From Bacteroidota bacterium (GTDB lineage: Bacteria > Bacteroidota > Bacteroidia > Chitinophagales > Chitinophagaceae): a stretch of 30,802 nt of DNA. Position numbers and translations under genes: made by a program. This document shows, piece after piece, positions 16,786 to 25,371 of this stretch (positions are counted from its first letter, which is position 1; each line of letters starts with the position of its first letter). Below the pieces are notes generated by a model, which made no database searches, was not told the DNA's origin, and was given only the letters and a program-made list of their open reading frames with translations. The stretch spans positions 1 through 30,802 of the forward strand of contig JAEZZY010000012.1 of the NCBI GenBank assembly GCA_023418315.1. Direction: 5' to 3'.

Positions 16786-19011
16786 CTACCCCATCAACTT
16801 TTCGATCGCTTCATCATAGGCTTGTTTCCAGCCCTTGATATGTCCCCAGTCGCTGCCGTCTATGCGCAGATGCCCGTCACCTTTCACCGTACCGATTTTG
16901 GAAAATTTTTGATTGCCAGATGCGGCTTCAAAATCGCTTGCCTGAGACGCGGACACACTCACCACCACGCGGCTTTGTGCTTCGCCAAACAGAAAAGCAT
17001 CTTTCCGGATAGTAGCATCCGTAGCGATTTCAAAACCCATATTGCGCTGCATACAGCTTTCCACCAGCGTTACAAACAAACCGCCTTCGGAGATGTCATG
17101 TGCAGATTGTATTTTCTTTTCCCGGATGAGCTTGATAACGGTTTCCTGCAAATCATATTCTTCTTCCAGATCGAAATGCGGAGCCGGGCTGTAGGTAACA
17201 CCCTGTATATGGTGCAGGTATTCGGAGCAATTGATATCGTTGCGCATCTCGCCTAAAACGTAAATCACATCGCCTTCATTCCTGAAAAACATCGTCATCT
17301 TCTGCTCCATCGTATCCAGCACACCCACCATACCGATGGTCGGCGTAGGATATACGGGACCATCTTCGCTCTGATTATAGAAACTAACATTACCGCCGGT
17401 TACAGGAGTGCCTAATTTGCTACACGCATCGCCCATTCCGATAATGGCTTGGGTGAATTGATAATATACTTCCGGATTATAGGGATTCCCAAAGTTGAGG
17501 CAATTGGTAATGGCTACGGGAATGCCGCCGCTGCACACAATGTTGCGCGCCGCTTCACATACGGCTATCATGCCGCCCACTTTGGGATTGGCAAATACAT
17601 AACGGCTGTTGCAATCGGTAGTGCACGCCAGGCCCTTGCTCGTGCCATGCACACGGATGACGGGGGCATCGCTCGGCTCGTTGGTATGCGTATTACCCGT
17701 GCCTACCATGCTGTCGTATTGTTCATATACCCAGCGCTTGGAAGCGATGTTGGGCAATTGTATGATTTGATACGCCACCTCCTGCAAATCGGAAGGAAGA
17801 GCTATGCTATCGGGATTGAATTTTTTGATTTCTTCAAAATACTTCGGCTCGGTATATTCGCGGTTATAAACCGGAGCGCCGCCACCCAGCACCAGGCTTT
17901 CCGCAGGCACATCGGCTATCAGCTCTCCATTCATATAATACCGCAGATTGCCATCTTCCGTTACCTCACCGATTTCCACGCAGTGAATATCCCATTTCTC
18001 AAAAATGGCTAAAATCTCTTTTTCCCTTCCTTTTTTTACCACAATCAGCATCCGCTCCTGACTTTCACTCAGCAGCATTTCCCAGGGTTTCATATTTGCT
18101 TGGCGCGTAGGCACTTTGTCGAGGTAGATGTTCATGCCATGTTCGCCTTTGGCGCTCATTTCGCTTGTGCTGCATGTAATGCCCGCAGCACCCATATCCT
18201 GCATACCCACCAAAGCGCCGGTTTCTACGGCTTCCAGGCAGGCTTCGAGTAATTTTTTCTCTTCAAACGGATCGCCCACTTGCACAGCGGGAAGATCGTT
18301 TACACTGTCTTCGCTGATGTCTGCAGAGGCAAATGAAGCGCCGCCGATGCCGTCTTTACCCGTAGCCGCACCCACTATAAACACCGGATTACCTACGCCT
18401 TCCGAGGTAGCCGATACCATCTTTCCGCTTTCGATCACGCCTACGCTCATGGCATTTACCAAAGGATTGGTTTGGTAGCAATTTTCAAAATAAATTTCGC
18501 CGCCTATGGTAGGCACGCCAAAGCAATTGCCATAATGCCCGATGCCCTTCACCACGCCTTTCAGCAGCCATTGGGTTTTGGGATGATCCAGCTTGCCGAA
18601 GCGCAGCGAATTAAGCGCAGCTATAGGACGTGCGCCCATCGTAAAAATATCCCGGTGAATGCCGCCCACGCCGGTAGCAGCTCCTTGAAACGGCTCTATG
18701 GCAGAGGGGTGATTGTGCGATTCGATTTTGAACACACAGCCCCATCCGTCACCAATATCCACCAAGCCCGCGTTTTCTTCACCGGCTTTCACTAAAAGGC
18801 GTTCCCCTTCGCGCGGCAGTGTTTTCAGCCATTTGATGGAGTTTTTATAGCTGCAATGCTCGCTCCACATCACGGAGTACATGGCAGTTTCGGTAAAATT
18901 GGGCGTGCGCCCTAAAATCTCTTTTATTTTTTCAAACTCCTCTTCTCTCAAACCCAGTTTGGTAGCTTGTTCCAGAGTGGCTTCCGGTTGCATGTGCTGT
19001 TTTACGTCCAT
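16786..19011 (-). CDS. purL: Phosphoribosylformylglycinamidine synthase subunit PurL
   Basis: PurL converts formylglycinamide ribonucleotide to the amidine in purine synthesis, using ATP and ammonia delivered by PurQ. The protein is 741 residues, the small-subunit form that needs separate PurS and PurQ, neither of which is in this window. The family motifs are complete: WSEHCSYKNS near residue 50, FKIESHNHPSAIEPFQGAAT near 92-115, GGIHRDIFTMGARP, MQDMGAAGITCSTSEM, and the C-terminal HDISEGGLFVTL. Long open frames on the plus strand inside this gene are shadows caused by its composition. Confidence 0.96.
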   Translation of the reverse strand: MDVKQHMQPEATLEQATKLGLREEEFEKIKEILGRTPNFTETAMYSVMWSEHCSYKNSIKWLKTLPREGERLLVKAGEENAGLVDIGDGWGCVFKIESHNHPSAIEPFQGAATGVGGIHRDIFTMGARPIAALNSLRFGKLDHPKTQWLLKGVVKGIGHYGNCFGVPTIGGEIYFENCYQTNPLVNAMSVGVIESGKMVSATSEGVGNPVFIVGAATGKDGIGGASFASADISEDSVNDLPAVQVGDPFEEKKLLEACLEAVETGALVGMQDMGAAGITCSTSEMSAKGEHGMNIYLDKVPTRQANMKPWEMLLSESQERMLIVVKKGREKEILAIFEKWDIHCVEIGEVTEDGNLRYYMNGELIADVPAESLVLGGGAPVYNREYTEPKYFEEIKKFNPDSIALPSDLQEVAYQIIQLPNIASKRWVYEQYDSMVGTGNTHTNEPSDAPVIRVHGTSKGLACTTDCNSRYVFANPKVGGMIAVCEAARNIVCSGGIPVAITNCLNFGNPYNPEVYYQFTQAIIGMGDACSKLGTPVTGGNVSFYNQSEDGPVYPTPTIGMVGVLDTMEQKMTMFFRNEGDVIYVLGEMRNDINCSEYLHHIQGVTYSPAPHFDLEEEYDLQETVIKLIREKKIQSAHDISEGGLFVTLVESCMQRNMGFEIATDATIRKDAFLFGEAQSRVVVSVSASQASDFEAASGNQKFSKIGTVKGDGHLRIDGSDWGHIKGWKQAYDEAIEKLMG

Positions 19012-19027
19012 AGAAAAATATGAAGTG

Positions 19028-19035
19028 CAAAGCTA
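19028..19035 (-). promoter_or_regulatory. -7 box for purL
   Basis: TAGCTTTG on the minus strand matches TAnnTTTG and ends 16 bases before the purL ATG. No clear -33 TTTG lies at the usual distance. I did not recognise a purine riboswitch or PurR-type operator in the short upstream region. Confidence 0.45.
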
Positions 19036-19208
19036 TTAATTTTTTGGGGCTTGGGGGTAGGAATTACTATTGAACTATAGTGGGGATGCACTGTTCTTCA
19101 GAGAATGATTATTTGTTTTTTATACATAAGTTAAAAAAGGGCAGCCATACCCATAATATCTGCTTTTCCGCTTATCTTAATTTTTTTATCACGATAAATA
19201 AAAAAACA

Positions 19209-19466
19209 ATGGACCAACGACACACCTTTGCCGATACGGCAGCATTGACAGACCTGCTTACCACGCTTCAAAAAGAGCAGAAATATGCTGCTTTCCTGAT
19301 TGATCAAAACGGACTCAGCCGCATCAGCGGTACTATAGAAAGCATCCAAAATAAAAATGCGCCTCAACTGATATTATCTGTGGACGGTATTTCAAAACAA
19401 ATCATTCTGCTGGATGAAATAGTAGCGGTAAACGGCATTTTCCGGTCTGATTATTCGGAATGTTAA
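19209..19466 (+). CDS. Small protein of unknown function
   Basis: This 85-residue soluble protein begins MDQRHTFADTAAL and contains a compact beta-rich second half (GLSRISGTIESI, LILSVDGISKQI, LDEIVAVNG) that could be a small beta-barrel of SH3 or Sm-like type. A longer frame opens at 19080, but its extra residues look non-coding and contain no signal peptide, so the ATG at 19209 is preferred. It is divergent from purL. I do not recognise the family. Confidence 0.6.
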   Translation: MDQRHTFADTAALTDLLTTLQKEQKYAAFLIDQNGLSRISGTIESIQNKNAPQLILSVDGISKQIILLDEIVAVNGIFRSDYSEC

Positions 19467-19473
19467 TTTAACT

Positions 19474-19495
19474 ATTGGGGTTCTATCCCAATTTT
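19474..19495 (+). terminator. Weak terminator-like hairpin
   Basis: ATTGGG pairs with CCCAAT across a seven-base loop and is followed by TTTT, just after the stop of the small protein. The stem has only six pairs, so confidence is modest. Confidence 0.4.
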
Positions 19496-19639
19496 CCGCA
19501 AGATGTACTTCTAAAGACTTTTGTACTTATCTTAGACAACCGTTCGTCATGCCATTTTCATTGGAGAATCATAGAGCATCTCTGGTTGCACAAACGCCAA
19601 GCTGACGGACATTAAAAACTAACGATAAAATAAGCACCT

Positions 19640-19945
19640 ATGCAGTACACAGAGAAATTAACCGGAATCACCCTGAACATCCAGGCGGTAGATATTGATA
19701 TAGATGAATCGGTAAAAGATACCGTTCGCAAAAGTATTGGCAGGTTAAGCCGTTATTACGACAAGATAGAATGGGCAGATATTTACATGGAAGACAAAAA
19801 GGAAAAATCAACTGAACAAAAACAAGTGAGCATCCGCCTTGGCATTCCCGGCAACGATCCTTTTGCATCCGAATATGGCGATAATTTTCATGCACTGATT
19901 ACAAGCGTAGAAGAGAAATTGCGCAGGCAGCTGGAAAAAAAATAA
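19640..19945 (+). CDS. hpf: Ribosome hibernation-promoting factor, HPF/RaiA family
   Basis: This 101-residue protein of the short HPF/YfiA class binds the 30S decoding region of idle ribosomes and stops translation in stationary phase. The beta-alpha fold is readable: MQYTEKLTGITLNIQAVDIDI, then the helix VKDTVRKSIGRLSRYYD, then IYMEDKKE, and a C-terminal helix EEKLRRQLEKK with the basic face expected for rRNA contact. No long-form C-terminal dimerisation domain is present. It converges with the GRAS-domain gene, with 27 bases between stops. Confidence 0.88.
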   Translation: MQYTEKLTGITLNIQAVDIDIDESVKDTVRKSIGRLSRYYDKIEWADIYMEDKKEKSTEQKQVSIRLGIPGNDPFASEYGDNFHALITSVEEKLRRQLEKK

Positions 19946-19972
19946 GCTGTGGCTGTTTTAAATTCTTTTTCA

Positions 19973-21049
19973 TCAATTGGCAAATAGAATCGCAAGAATC
20001 ATTTCCTCTTGTTCGGTAAAGCCTACATAACCTTTCGGATAAGGCTGAATCGTTACGCCCAGCACTTCTTTGGGTTCGGAAAGTAAAGCGGCGGCATCGG
20101 TAGTAAAGCCGCTCGTATGCAGACGATGCAGCCAAGCTGATACCGGTTCATGTTTTTCAAAGCGTTCGTCATCGTCTGCTTTGCTGAGTATGTCTTCCAA
20201 TTCTCTTCCAAAGAACAACTTCAAACCCGTCTTATCTTCTGCGCTTGCATCCAGCCGGTCTATAACGCGAAATACGCCGAGGAAATGATCGTAGCTATTG
20301 AGCATTCTTGTGGCAAGATCATTGGTAAAATGATTGACATTCGGCTCTATCAGCAAAAATGCTTTTGGCTGCAATGCGTGTATAGCGCTTATCACCCGGT
20401 TTCGGTCTGCATCTGTTTTGATATGATGCAACGCAAGTGAAGCATTTACAATCATGGCACTGTTCACATCTGCAAACGTGGAAAGGTCTGTGCGTTCGAT
20501 GTATTCAGGCACGGCTATAAATTCCAGTTCAAAACCCACCTGATTTTTATACTGCATTATCTTTTCTTCTGCGGTGCGCAAAGCGTTTTCAAACGGCTCA
20601 ATACCTATAATGGTCAGCTTGCGCAAATGCTCCAGCTCTTTAGCCCGTTCCAGTATGTGCAGCATCTGTGTGCCCAGTCCGATACCGATATCTATAATGC
20701 AAACATGTTCCTGCTGCATCATAGCCTTAATGATCGCATTATTGGCTATAGCCTGACCGTATTTTACAAATGGAAACTGATGAATGAGAATATCAAACAA
20801 ACGGATCTGCGAAACTCCATCGCTGCTGCCATACAGGTTTTCCGTAATGCCGGTTCCCGAAAATCTTTTGCGGAGATTACTTGCCATCAGATAGCCCAGC
20901 ATTTTTTCAGAGTCTTGTTCTTTACCTTCTGTGCAAATAGCAATCATCTCCTCCAGCAATTCATTGCGTTCCTTGAAATGCGGCGATTCCAGTAGTTGTC
21001 CGAGCCGGTGCAGTTGGGCTCTCACGTTATAGTGTTTTGAAACAGTCAT
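19973..21049 (-). CDS. Bacterial GRAS-domain protein
   Basis: This 358-residue protein shows the order of motifs of GRAS proteins, known mainly from plant transcription regulators. There is a leucine-rich helical start, then FVKYGQAIANNAI leading into VCIIDIGIGLGTQ (the VHIID motif), then IIGIEPFENAL and VGFELEFIAVPEY. IEPNVNHFTND corresponds to the plant E-x-NHN region. FFGRELEDIL and RFEKHEPVSAWLHRLHTSGF match the PFYRE/RERHE region, and a SAW-like end GYVGFTEQEEMIL follows. The GRAS fold is a Rossmann methyltransferase-like fold, and bacterial members are predicted small-molecule-binding or methylating enzymes. No partner gene is obvious nearby. The ATG at 21049 follows a -7 box by 5 bases. 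Confidence 0.8.
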   Translation of the reverse strand: MTVSKHYNVRAQLHRLGQLLESPHFKERNELLEEMIAICTEGKEQDSEKMLGYLMASNLRKRFSGTGITENLYGSSDGVSQIRLFDILIHQFPFVKYGQAIANNAIIKAMMQQEHVCIIDIGIGLGTQMLHILERAKELEHLRKLTIIGIEPFENALRTAEEKIMQYKNQVGFELEFIAVPEYIERTDLSTFADVNSAMIVNASLALHHIKTDADRNRVISAIHALQPKAFLLIEPNVNHFTNDLATRMLNSYDHFLGVFRVIDRLDASAEDKTGLKLFFGRELEDILSKADDDERFEKHEPVSAWLHRLHTSGFTTDAAALLSEPKEVLGVTIQPYPKGYVGFTEQEEMILAILFAN

Positions 21050-21054
21050 TTTTG

Positions 21055-21062
21055 CAAAAATA
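21055..21062 (-). promoter_or_regulatory. -7 box, possible leaderless start of the GRAS gene
   Basis: TATTTTTG on the minus strand ends 5 bases before the ATG at 21049 and lies inside the longer open frame starting at 21067, so the upstream ATG cannot be used from this promoter. A TTTG exists 25 bases upstream, longer than the usual spacing. Confidence 0.4.
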
Positions 21063-21111
21063 AACACTCAAGCGAATAAAGACGGAACAAACGAATGGCG
21101 ATCGTTTTCTG

Positions 21112-23112
21112 TCAAAAATTGCAAATCGCATTCAGATAAATATTTCTGCCCATTCTCGGCAAGCGATTCCAATCGGCAAAAGTGGTATAGTGGCTATCCA
21201 ACAAATTTTCAATACCGGCTTTTAGCAACAGCGATTGTTTTTTAAATACAAAACGATTGGAAACAGCAAGATTCAAAACAGCATAAGCCGGCAAAGCTTT
21301 TTCTCCAAACTCAGCATTAAAGCGGGTTTGCTTATCCGCTCCATTGACCGAAACAGATGCCGAAAAAGTTTTGACCGTATAGGTCATATCGGAGTAAAAA
21401 GTAAACGGCTGCATCAACGGTAGTTTTGGAAGCCCAGCGCCCGTACCATACCTATAGCTGAGTTTATTGACCCATGCTATGTTGCCGGTAATTTGGTAAT
21501 CGAAATCAAGCGTCGTATTGAGGAGATGCACATAGTTTAGTTGTTCATAAACTTTTACGCCGGAAGCGCCTATGGTCATCACACTTAAATGGCTTTGCGG
21601 TCTTCCGATAATATAATCGGAAATGTAAAAATGCGATGCAGAAAATTTTGCCGAAAATTTAGGACGGCTATAGGCTATAGCGCCGTTCAGCGAAATTGAT
21701 TTTTCATTGTCCATCTCCGGATTGCCTATATAATCAAAGCGATCGAAGCTATTGAAGAGGTAGAACCCGTAGCCTTCGGAAACGCTTGGTGCCCGTTCTC
21801 CATACGCTACTCCGAGCGTTGTTGCCCAGTTTTTCTTTTTGTAGTCAAATGAAGTGGCTATGCGTTTCAACAAACGGGTATTGCTTTTTTTCATTTCAGG
21901 ATAAAAGATTTTCAGACTTTCCAACCCTAATGAATTTTCTACAACATTGTTATGCACGGCTATCCCGGCGCTAAGATGGGCAGTCCAGTTTTGGGCTATG
22001 CGGTAGCGATTTTCTGCAAACAGATCGCCATAGTTGGTTTGTATGCCGGGCCAGGTAAGCATAAACATATCTTTCTCTCCCGCAGTGTTGGAGTACATGG
22101 TCATCTCTGCAAGCGAAAGATTATGATGCCCGCTGAGGTTAATTTTCCAATTATGCTTCCCTATGCCGCCTTCCAATAAAGAATAAAACCCTGCCGTCTT
22201 GCTCCATCCCGGCATATCCATGCGTATAGGCACCACCGGGCGATGACTGTCATCCATGATATGCGTAACATCATTGTAGTAAAATTTTGTTTGCCATTGA
22301 TGAACAACAGGCGAAAGATGATGTTGGACGTATGCCACCGAACCGATGAATGCCTTTGCCAAAGCCACATCCATAGGCAAAGCGGGGTAGCCTACATTCG
22401 TTGCATGATCGTAAATAACAGAGGCTTCGATGTGCTGATGCTCCCCCAATTTATACCCTGCCATAGCCGATAGATTGTACTTCGTAAACTGCGAATACAA
22501 AATTTCGGTATCGCCGCCTGCCCTATAATTTTCCGCATCCCGGAACATAAAATCCACATCGGTAAAAAAACGGTTCGTAGCATAAGACAAACTGCTTCCT
22601 ATAATCTTCTGTTGATTGTTGGATTCAAAACCGGCTAAAGCCATACCTCTGAAGGTTTTTTCGCCAAAGCAAGTTTTTTTTCGCTCCAGATCCAGACTGC
22701 CGCCAATGGTAGCACCTGTAACGCCCGACTGCCCGCTGTGTACGTTGGCGCTTGCCAGGTTGGTAATCTCCACATAGGAAGTTACCGGGTCCATTTTATC
22801 CGTACAGGCTCCGTAGATGCGCATGCCGTCAATGGTAATCACATTCCGTTCGGACGCCATACCATTAATAAACGGCTCCCATGCATAGCTTCCCCGGCGA
22901 ATCATGTTTATGGAGCTTGCTTTTTCGAGATAATGATCCAGCGTGGATAAAGGTTTGGATTCTTTTGCGGAAGGAGCTTGCTCGGAAATAATTACAATTT
23001 CTTCCAAAGCTGTAGTCTGCAGGGTATCGCCAATGCCCCCCTTCTCTTGTTGCGCAAATAAGGCAACAGCATTTAGCATACCTATAAAAATGGTAATCGT
23101 AGTACGAAACAT
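21112..23112 (-). CDS. TonB-dependent outer-membrane receptor, OprC-like copper type
   Basis: This 666-residue outer-membrane barrel has a signal peptide (MFRTTITIFIGMLNAVALFAQ), a plug domain and a long C-terminal beta barrel ending in Phe. The plug contains NVITIDGMRIYGACTDKMDP, where Cys103 and Met107 form a CxxxM pair. HIM at 284-286 forms an HxM pair. The copper receptor OprC of Pseudomonas binds copper through exactly such a CxxxM and HxM set, with nearly the same spacing (180 residues between Cys and His there, 181 here). I infer copper import driven by TonB. The lipoprotein with YtkA-like domains lies 81 bases upstream on the same strand. The ATG at 23112 is chosen for its signal peptide. 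Confidence 0.88.
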   Translation of the reverse strand: MFRTTITIFIGMLNAVALFAQQEKGGIGDTLQTTALEEIVIISEQAPSAKESKPLSTLDHYLEKASSINMIRRGSYAWEPFINGMASERNVITIDGMRIYGACTDKMDPVTSYVEITNLASANVHSGQSGVTGATIGGSLDLERKKTCFGEKTFRGMALAGFESNNQQKIIGSSLSYATNRFFTDVDFMFRDAENYRAGGDTEILYSQFTKYNLSAMAGYKLGEHQHIEASVIYDHATNVGYPALPMDVALAKAFIGSVAYVQHHLSPVVHQWQTKFYYNDVTHIMDDSHRPVVPIRMDMPGWSKTAGFYSLLEGGIGKHNWKINLSGHHNLSLAEMTMYSNTAGEKDMFMLTWPGIQTNYGDLFAENRYRIAQNWTAHLSAGIAVHNNVVENSLGLESLKIFYPEMKKSNTRLLKRIATSFDYKKKNWATTLGVAYGERAPSVSEGYGFYLFNSFDRFDYIGNPEMDNEKSISLNGAIAYSRPKFSAKFSASHFYISDYIIGRPQSHLSVMTIGASGVKVYEQLNYVHLLNTTLDFDYQITGNIAWVNKLSYRYGTGAGLPKLPLMQPFTFYSDMTYTVKTFSASVSVNGADKQTRFNAEFGEKALPAYAVLNLAVSNRFVFKKQSLLLKAGIENLLDSHYTTFADWNRLPRMGRNIYLNAICNF

Positions 23113-23193
23113 AATCAATTGCGTTTGTTTCTTTAGAAAAAGCAAACCGGTATTTCAAAAACTGGTGTCCGGCTTGCTTTTCCTATACATGGT

Positions 23194-24042
23194 TTAAAAT
23201 TCCACTTCAAAAAAGATACTGCTGCCTTCATTCGTATCGGTTACTTCTTCGCCTTTCAGCACCTCGCCGGATGGGTTAAGGAATTGCAGATTTATCTTCC
23301 AATAACCGGTCATCGTAAGGCTTAACTTTCCTTCATAGTTACCCTCTGAAACCCCTGTCAGCGCTACATTATTGGGTGAACTATGATTACCCATTCCTGG
23401 CATTCTCGGGTCTATCGTAATCGTATGGTTTGCTACGGGAGTAAAGTTCATCATCGTTTCCATTTTATATACTACGGCTTTCATCGTGTTGATGCCTACG
23501 ATAGGAGCGGTAGGTTCGGTCATCGCTATCACATAGCGGTTGCCGTCGCTTGCCATAAAACTTTCTACGGTGCGCTTGGGCGCGGCTTCAACGGCTATCT
23601 TATGAGTAGCAGTATAGGAAGTGCCGTCAATGGTATAGTTCAGCGTCAGCTCCCAGTATTCTTCATCCGTTCCTGCCATTTGAAAAACAAGATAGCCTGC
23701 ATAGGTATTCACCGCATTTTCTTTTTTGGTAATGGAAGAATAGGGGCAGGAGTGCGTCATGCTCATCATGTGCATTACGGGAATCCAGCTCGCAACAGCG
23801 TTAGACACTAGGCTGCCGTCCGCATTTTTTATCTGAAAAAAGACAGCATTGTAACCCGTTTGAAATTTACCGTTGGCAGTATAAAACGTGATGGTATGCC
23901 GGTCATTGCTAAGCGTGGCGGCAAGCTGAAGCTGTTCCAACTCATTTTTAGGTTGTGGCGCATCATCCTCTTTGGAGCAAGATGCAAAGAAAATAGCTAT
24001 GGATAATACAAGGATATATTTTAGGATGCTTAAGTAATTCAT
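23194..24042 (-). CDS. Lipoprotein with two YtkA-like Met/His-rich domains
   Basis: This 282-residue lipoprotein has a lipobox ending FFASC (Cys22). Two similar beta-rich halves follow, each with a metal-type loop. The first has MHMMSMTHSCP (residues 90-100), followed by GYLVFQMAGTDEEYWELTL. The second has RMPGMGNHSSPNN (213-225), followed by GNYEGKLSLTMTGYWKINLQF. The second half fits the YtkA-like family well and the first is a variant of it. Met/His/Cys loops of this kind bind copper in related periplasmic proteins. Lying directly upstream of the OprC-like receptor, it is probably its copper-binding surface or periplasmic partner. Copper specificity is inferred. Confidence 0.8.
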   Translation of the reverse strand: MNYLSILKYILVLSIAIFFASCSKEDDAPQPKNELEQLQLAATLSNDRHTITFYTANGKFQTGYNAVFFQIKNADGSLVSNAVASWIPVMHMMSMTHSCPYSSITKKENAVNTYAGYLVFQMAGTDEEYWELTLNYTIDGTSYTATHKIAVEAAPKRTVESFMASDGNRYVIAMTEPTAPIVGINTMKAVVYKMETMMNFTPVANHTITIDPRMPGMGNHSSPNNVALTGVSEGNYEGKLSLTMTGYWKINLQFLNPSGEVLKGEEVTDTNEGSSIFFEVEF

Positions 24043-24206
24043 TGTTTAAAAAATTAAAGAGTAAACATTGCCGCACGGTGGTTGATACAGTGCAGGGTGC
24101 TGTAAAAAAATGGATAAACATAGGCAACCGGACTATGCAGTACGATAAACTAAAACGTAAAACAACAACCGTAGAAATTGGCCTATAAAAAATGAAATTG
24201 CCGGCA

Positions 24207-24602
24207 TCAGCCGAGGACAATAGCTTCCGGCGGCTTCACCGGATGGGAAGTAAACAGAAAGGAATAGCGTTTGTTATAATAAGCTATGGGTTCTTCTTTA
24301 GCACAAAAAGAAGGCGCGTCGGAAAGATGGTAAACCGGTAGAGCGGAATTATAATAGACAATTTCGGTTTGGAACTGTTTCAGCAAATCGGCTGCATCTT
24401 TTTTATCCTGCTCTTTTTGCATTTTAGCGAGGTAGCATTTTCCGTTACATTTTAGCTGTGAGCGGTTTTTGTTTTCGCAAAATAACGAGATGAAAAGCGT
24501 TTTATCATACTCATAAATCGAATAAACAACAGCATTTTTCATTATGCTGACGAGTATAATACAGAGAAAAAATAGACTTGATATTTTGGAGGTTGCTTTC
24601 AA
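24207..24602 (-). CDS. Small membrane-anchored Cys-motif protein
   Basis: This protein of about 131 residues begins with a hydrophobic segment (LFFLCIILVSIM), continues as VYSIYEYDKTLF, and carries FCENK then KCNGKCYLAKMQ. This pattern I recall from small Bacteroidetes proteins found near metal-related TonB receptors. The paired cysteines may bind metal or form a disulfide. The start is uncertain. The frame is open to 24653, a TTG at 24602 gives a full hydrophobic N-terminus, and an ATG at 24542 would remove it. It is the first gene of the leftward copper-like locus, 164 bases before the lipoprotein. Confidence 0.6.
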   Translation of the reverse strand: MKATSKISSLFFLCIILVSIMKNAVVYSIYEYDKTLFISLFCENKNRSQLKCNGKCYLAKMQKEQDKKDAADLLKQFQTEIVYYNSALPVYHLSDAPSFCAKEEPIAYYNKRYSFLFTSHPVKPPEAIVLG

Positions 24603-24653
24603 AGAAGCTATCAAAAGATGTGGTGTAAAAATACAGAAGATACATACGCGCAA

Positions 24654-25042
24654 ACATGATTTTCATCACGTTTTTTTATGTTTAATATCAGGTGGGGACG
24701 CGCCGGAAACTGCCTCTATCCACACCTGCGCGAATAGTGATTCTCGGATGGAGCGGTTATTCGTTTTCGTGTGTAGTATAGACGATAATACTTCTTTAAA
24801 TGAACTTCCTATTTATCAAAAGAAAAACTCAACAAGCCCTTACATCGGGCAGGTTGATGAAAATATTGTTTGTTTAGCTGCTTTGCAAAACTATTGTCAT
24901 GCTGCACCAAACTGTGTCGTGCTGAAATGGAAGAGAAAATCTTGTACTTCCTATGCTGTTCAGATAATGCAGATTGGTAATCTACCTTTTTCGCACATCA
25001 TTGGGCAAATTTCAAGAAAGGAGGATAGCTAAGAATGGTTGC
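24654..25042. other. Stretch without a recognised gene
   Basis: A plus-strand frame is open from 24544 to 25032 (162 codons), the first third of which is antisense to the Cys-motif gene. Its translation has no signal peptide, domain or motif I recognise and looks compositionally unlike the neighbours, so I do not call it a gene. It may be a decayed gene. I see no RNA gene, terminator or operator here. Confidence 0.3.
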
Positions 25043-25371
25043 TTACGAAATGATGGCAATTAGTTTGTTCAAGACATCTATCAAGCCTTTTTCAGAAAGT
25101 GTACTATAGGTTCCATTTATCAAGCTTCTGTCGAGTGTAAATACCCGATGGCATTTCACGAAACTGTTTTGGGTAAGGGGCGGCTCGTGAGTTCAGACGT
25201 AAGTTCTATGGTACTGTCAATCGTTCTTTTCTGCGAAGTAATCATTAAAACTATTACGTCATTTGTAGCAGAAATGGTGTCATTGGAAATCACTAAGGCA
25301 GGCCGCAACTTGCTTCCCGAACCATCAGAGAATGGAAAATCTATAGAAACAATATCTCCGCGCCTGAACAT
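25043..25371 (-). pseudogene. MazF/PemK-type toxin broken by a frameshift
   Basis: The first 71 codons (25371 to 25156) encode a typical PemK/MazF start: RGDIVSIDFPFSDGSGSKLRPALVIS, with the IVLMITSQ strand. The frame then stops at a TGA. In the next frame the missing C-terminal half is intact (SFVKCHRVFTLDRSLINGTY, then a final helix) down to a TAA at 25043-25045. One A missing from the CCCAAAAC run explains the break. Restored, the protein would be about 109 residues, the normal MazF length. MazF-type toxins cut mRNA at short sequences. The truncated form lacks the second half of the fold and should be inactive. It follows the antitoxin stop directly. Confidence 0.85.

Noticed and set aside
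16777..18795. Several long plus-strand frames opposite purL
   Set aside because: They are mirror frames of a strongly coding gene, with no domains and His/Ala-rich composition typical of shadows.
24544..25032. A 162-codon plus-strand frame
   Set aside because: Its first third is antisense to the Cys-motif gene and the rest has no recognisable motif; it is kept only as a possible decayed gene.
25150..25165. Programmed -1 frameshift in the MazF-type toxin
   Set aside because: The A run is not in the phase of a classical slippery heptamer and no downstream stimulating hairpin is seen; a one-base deletion is simpler.
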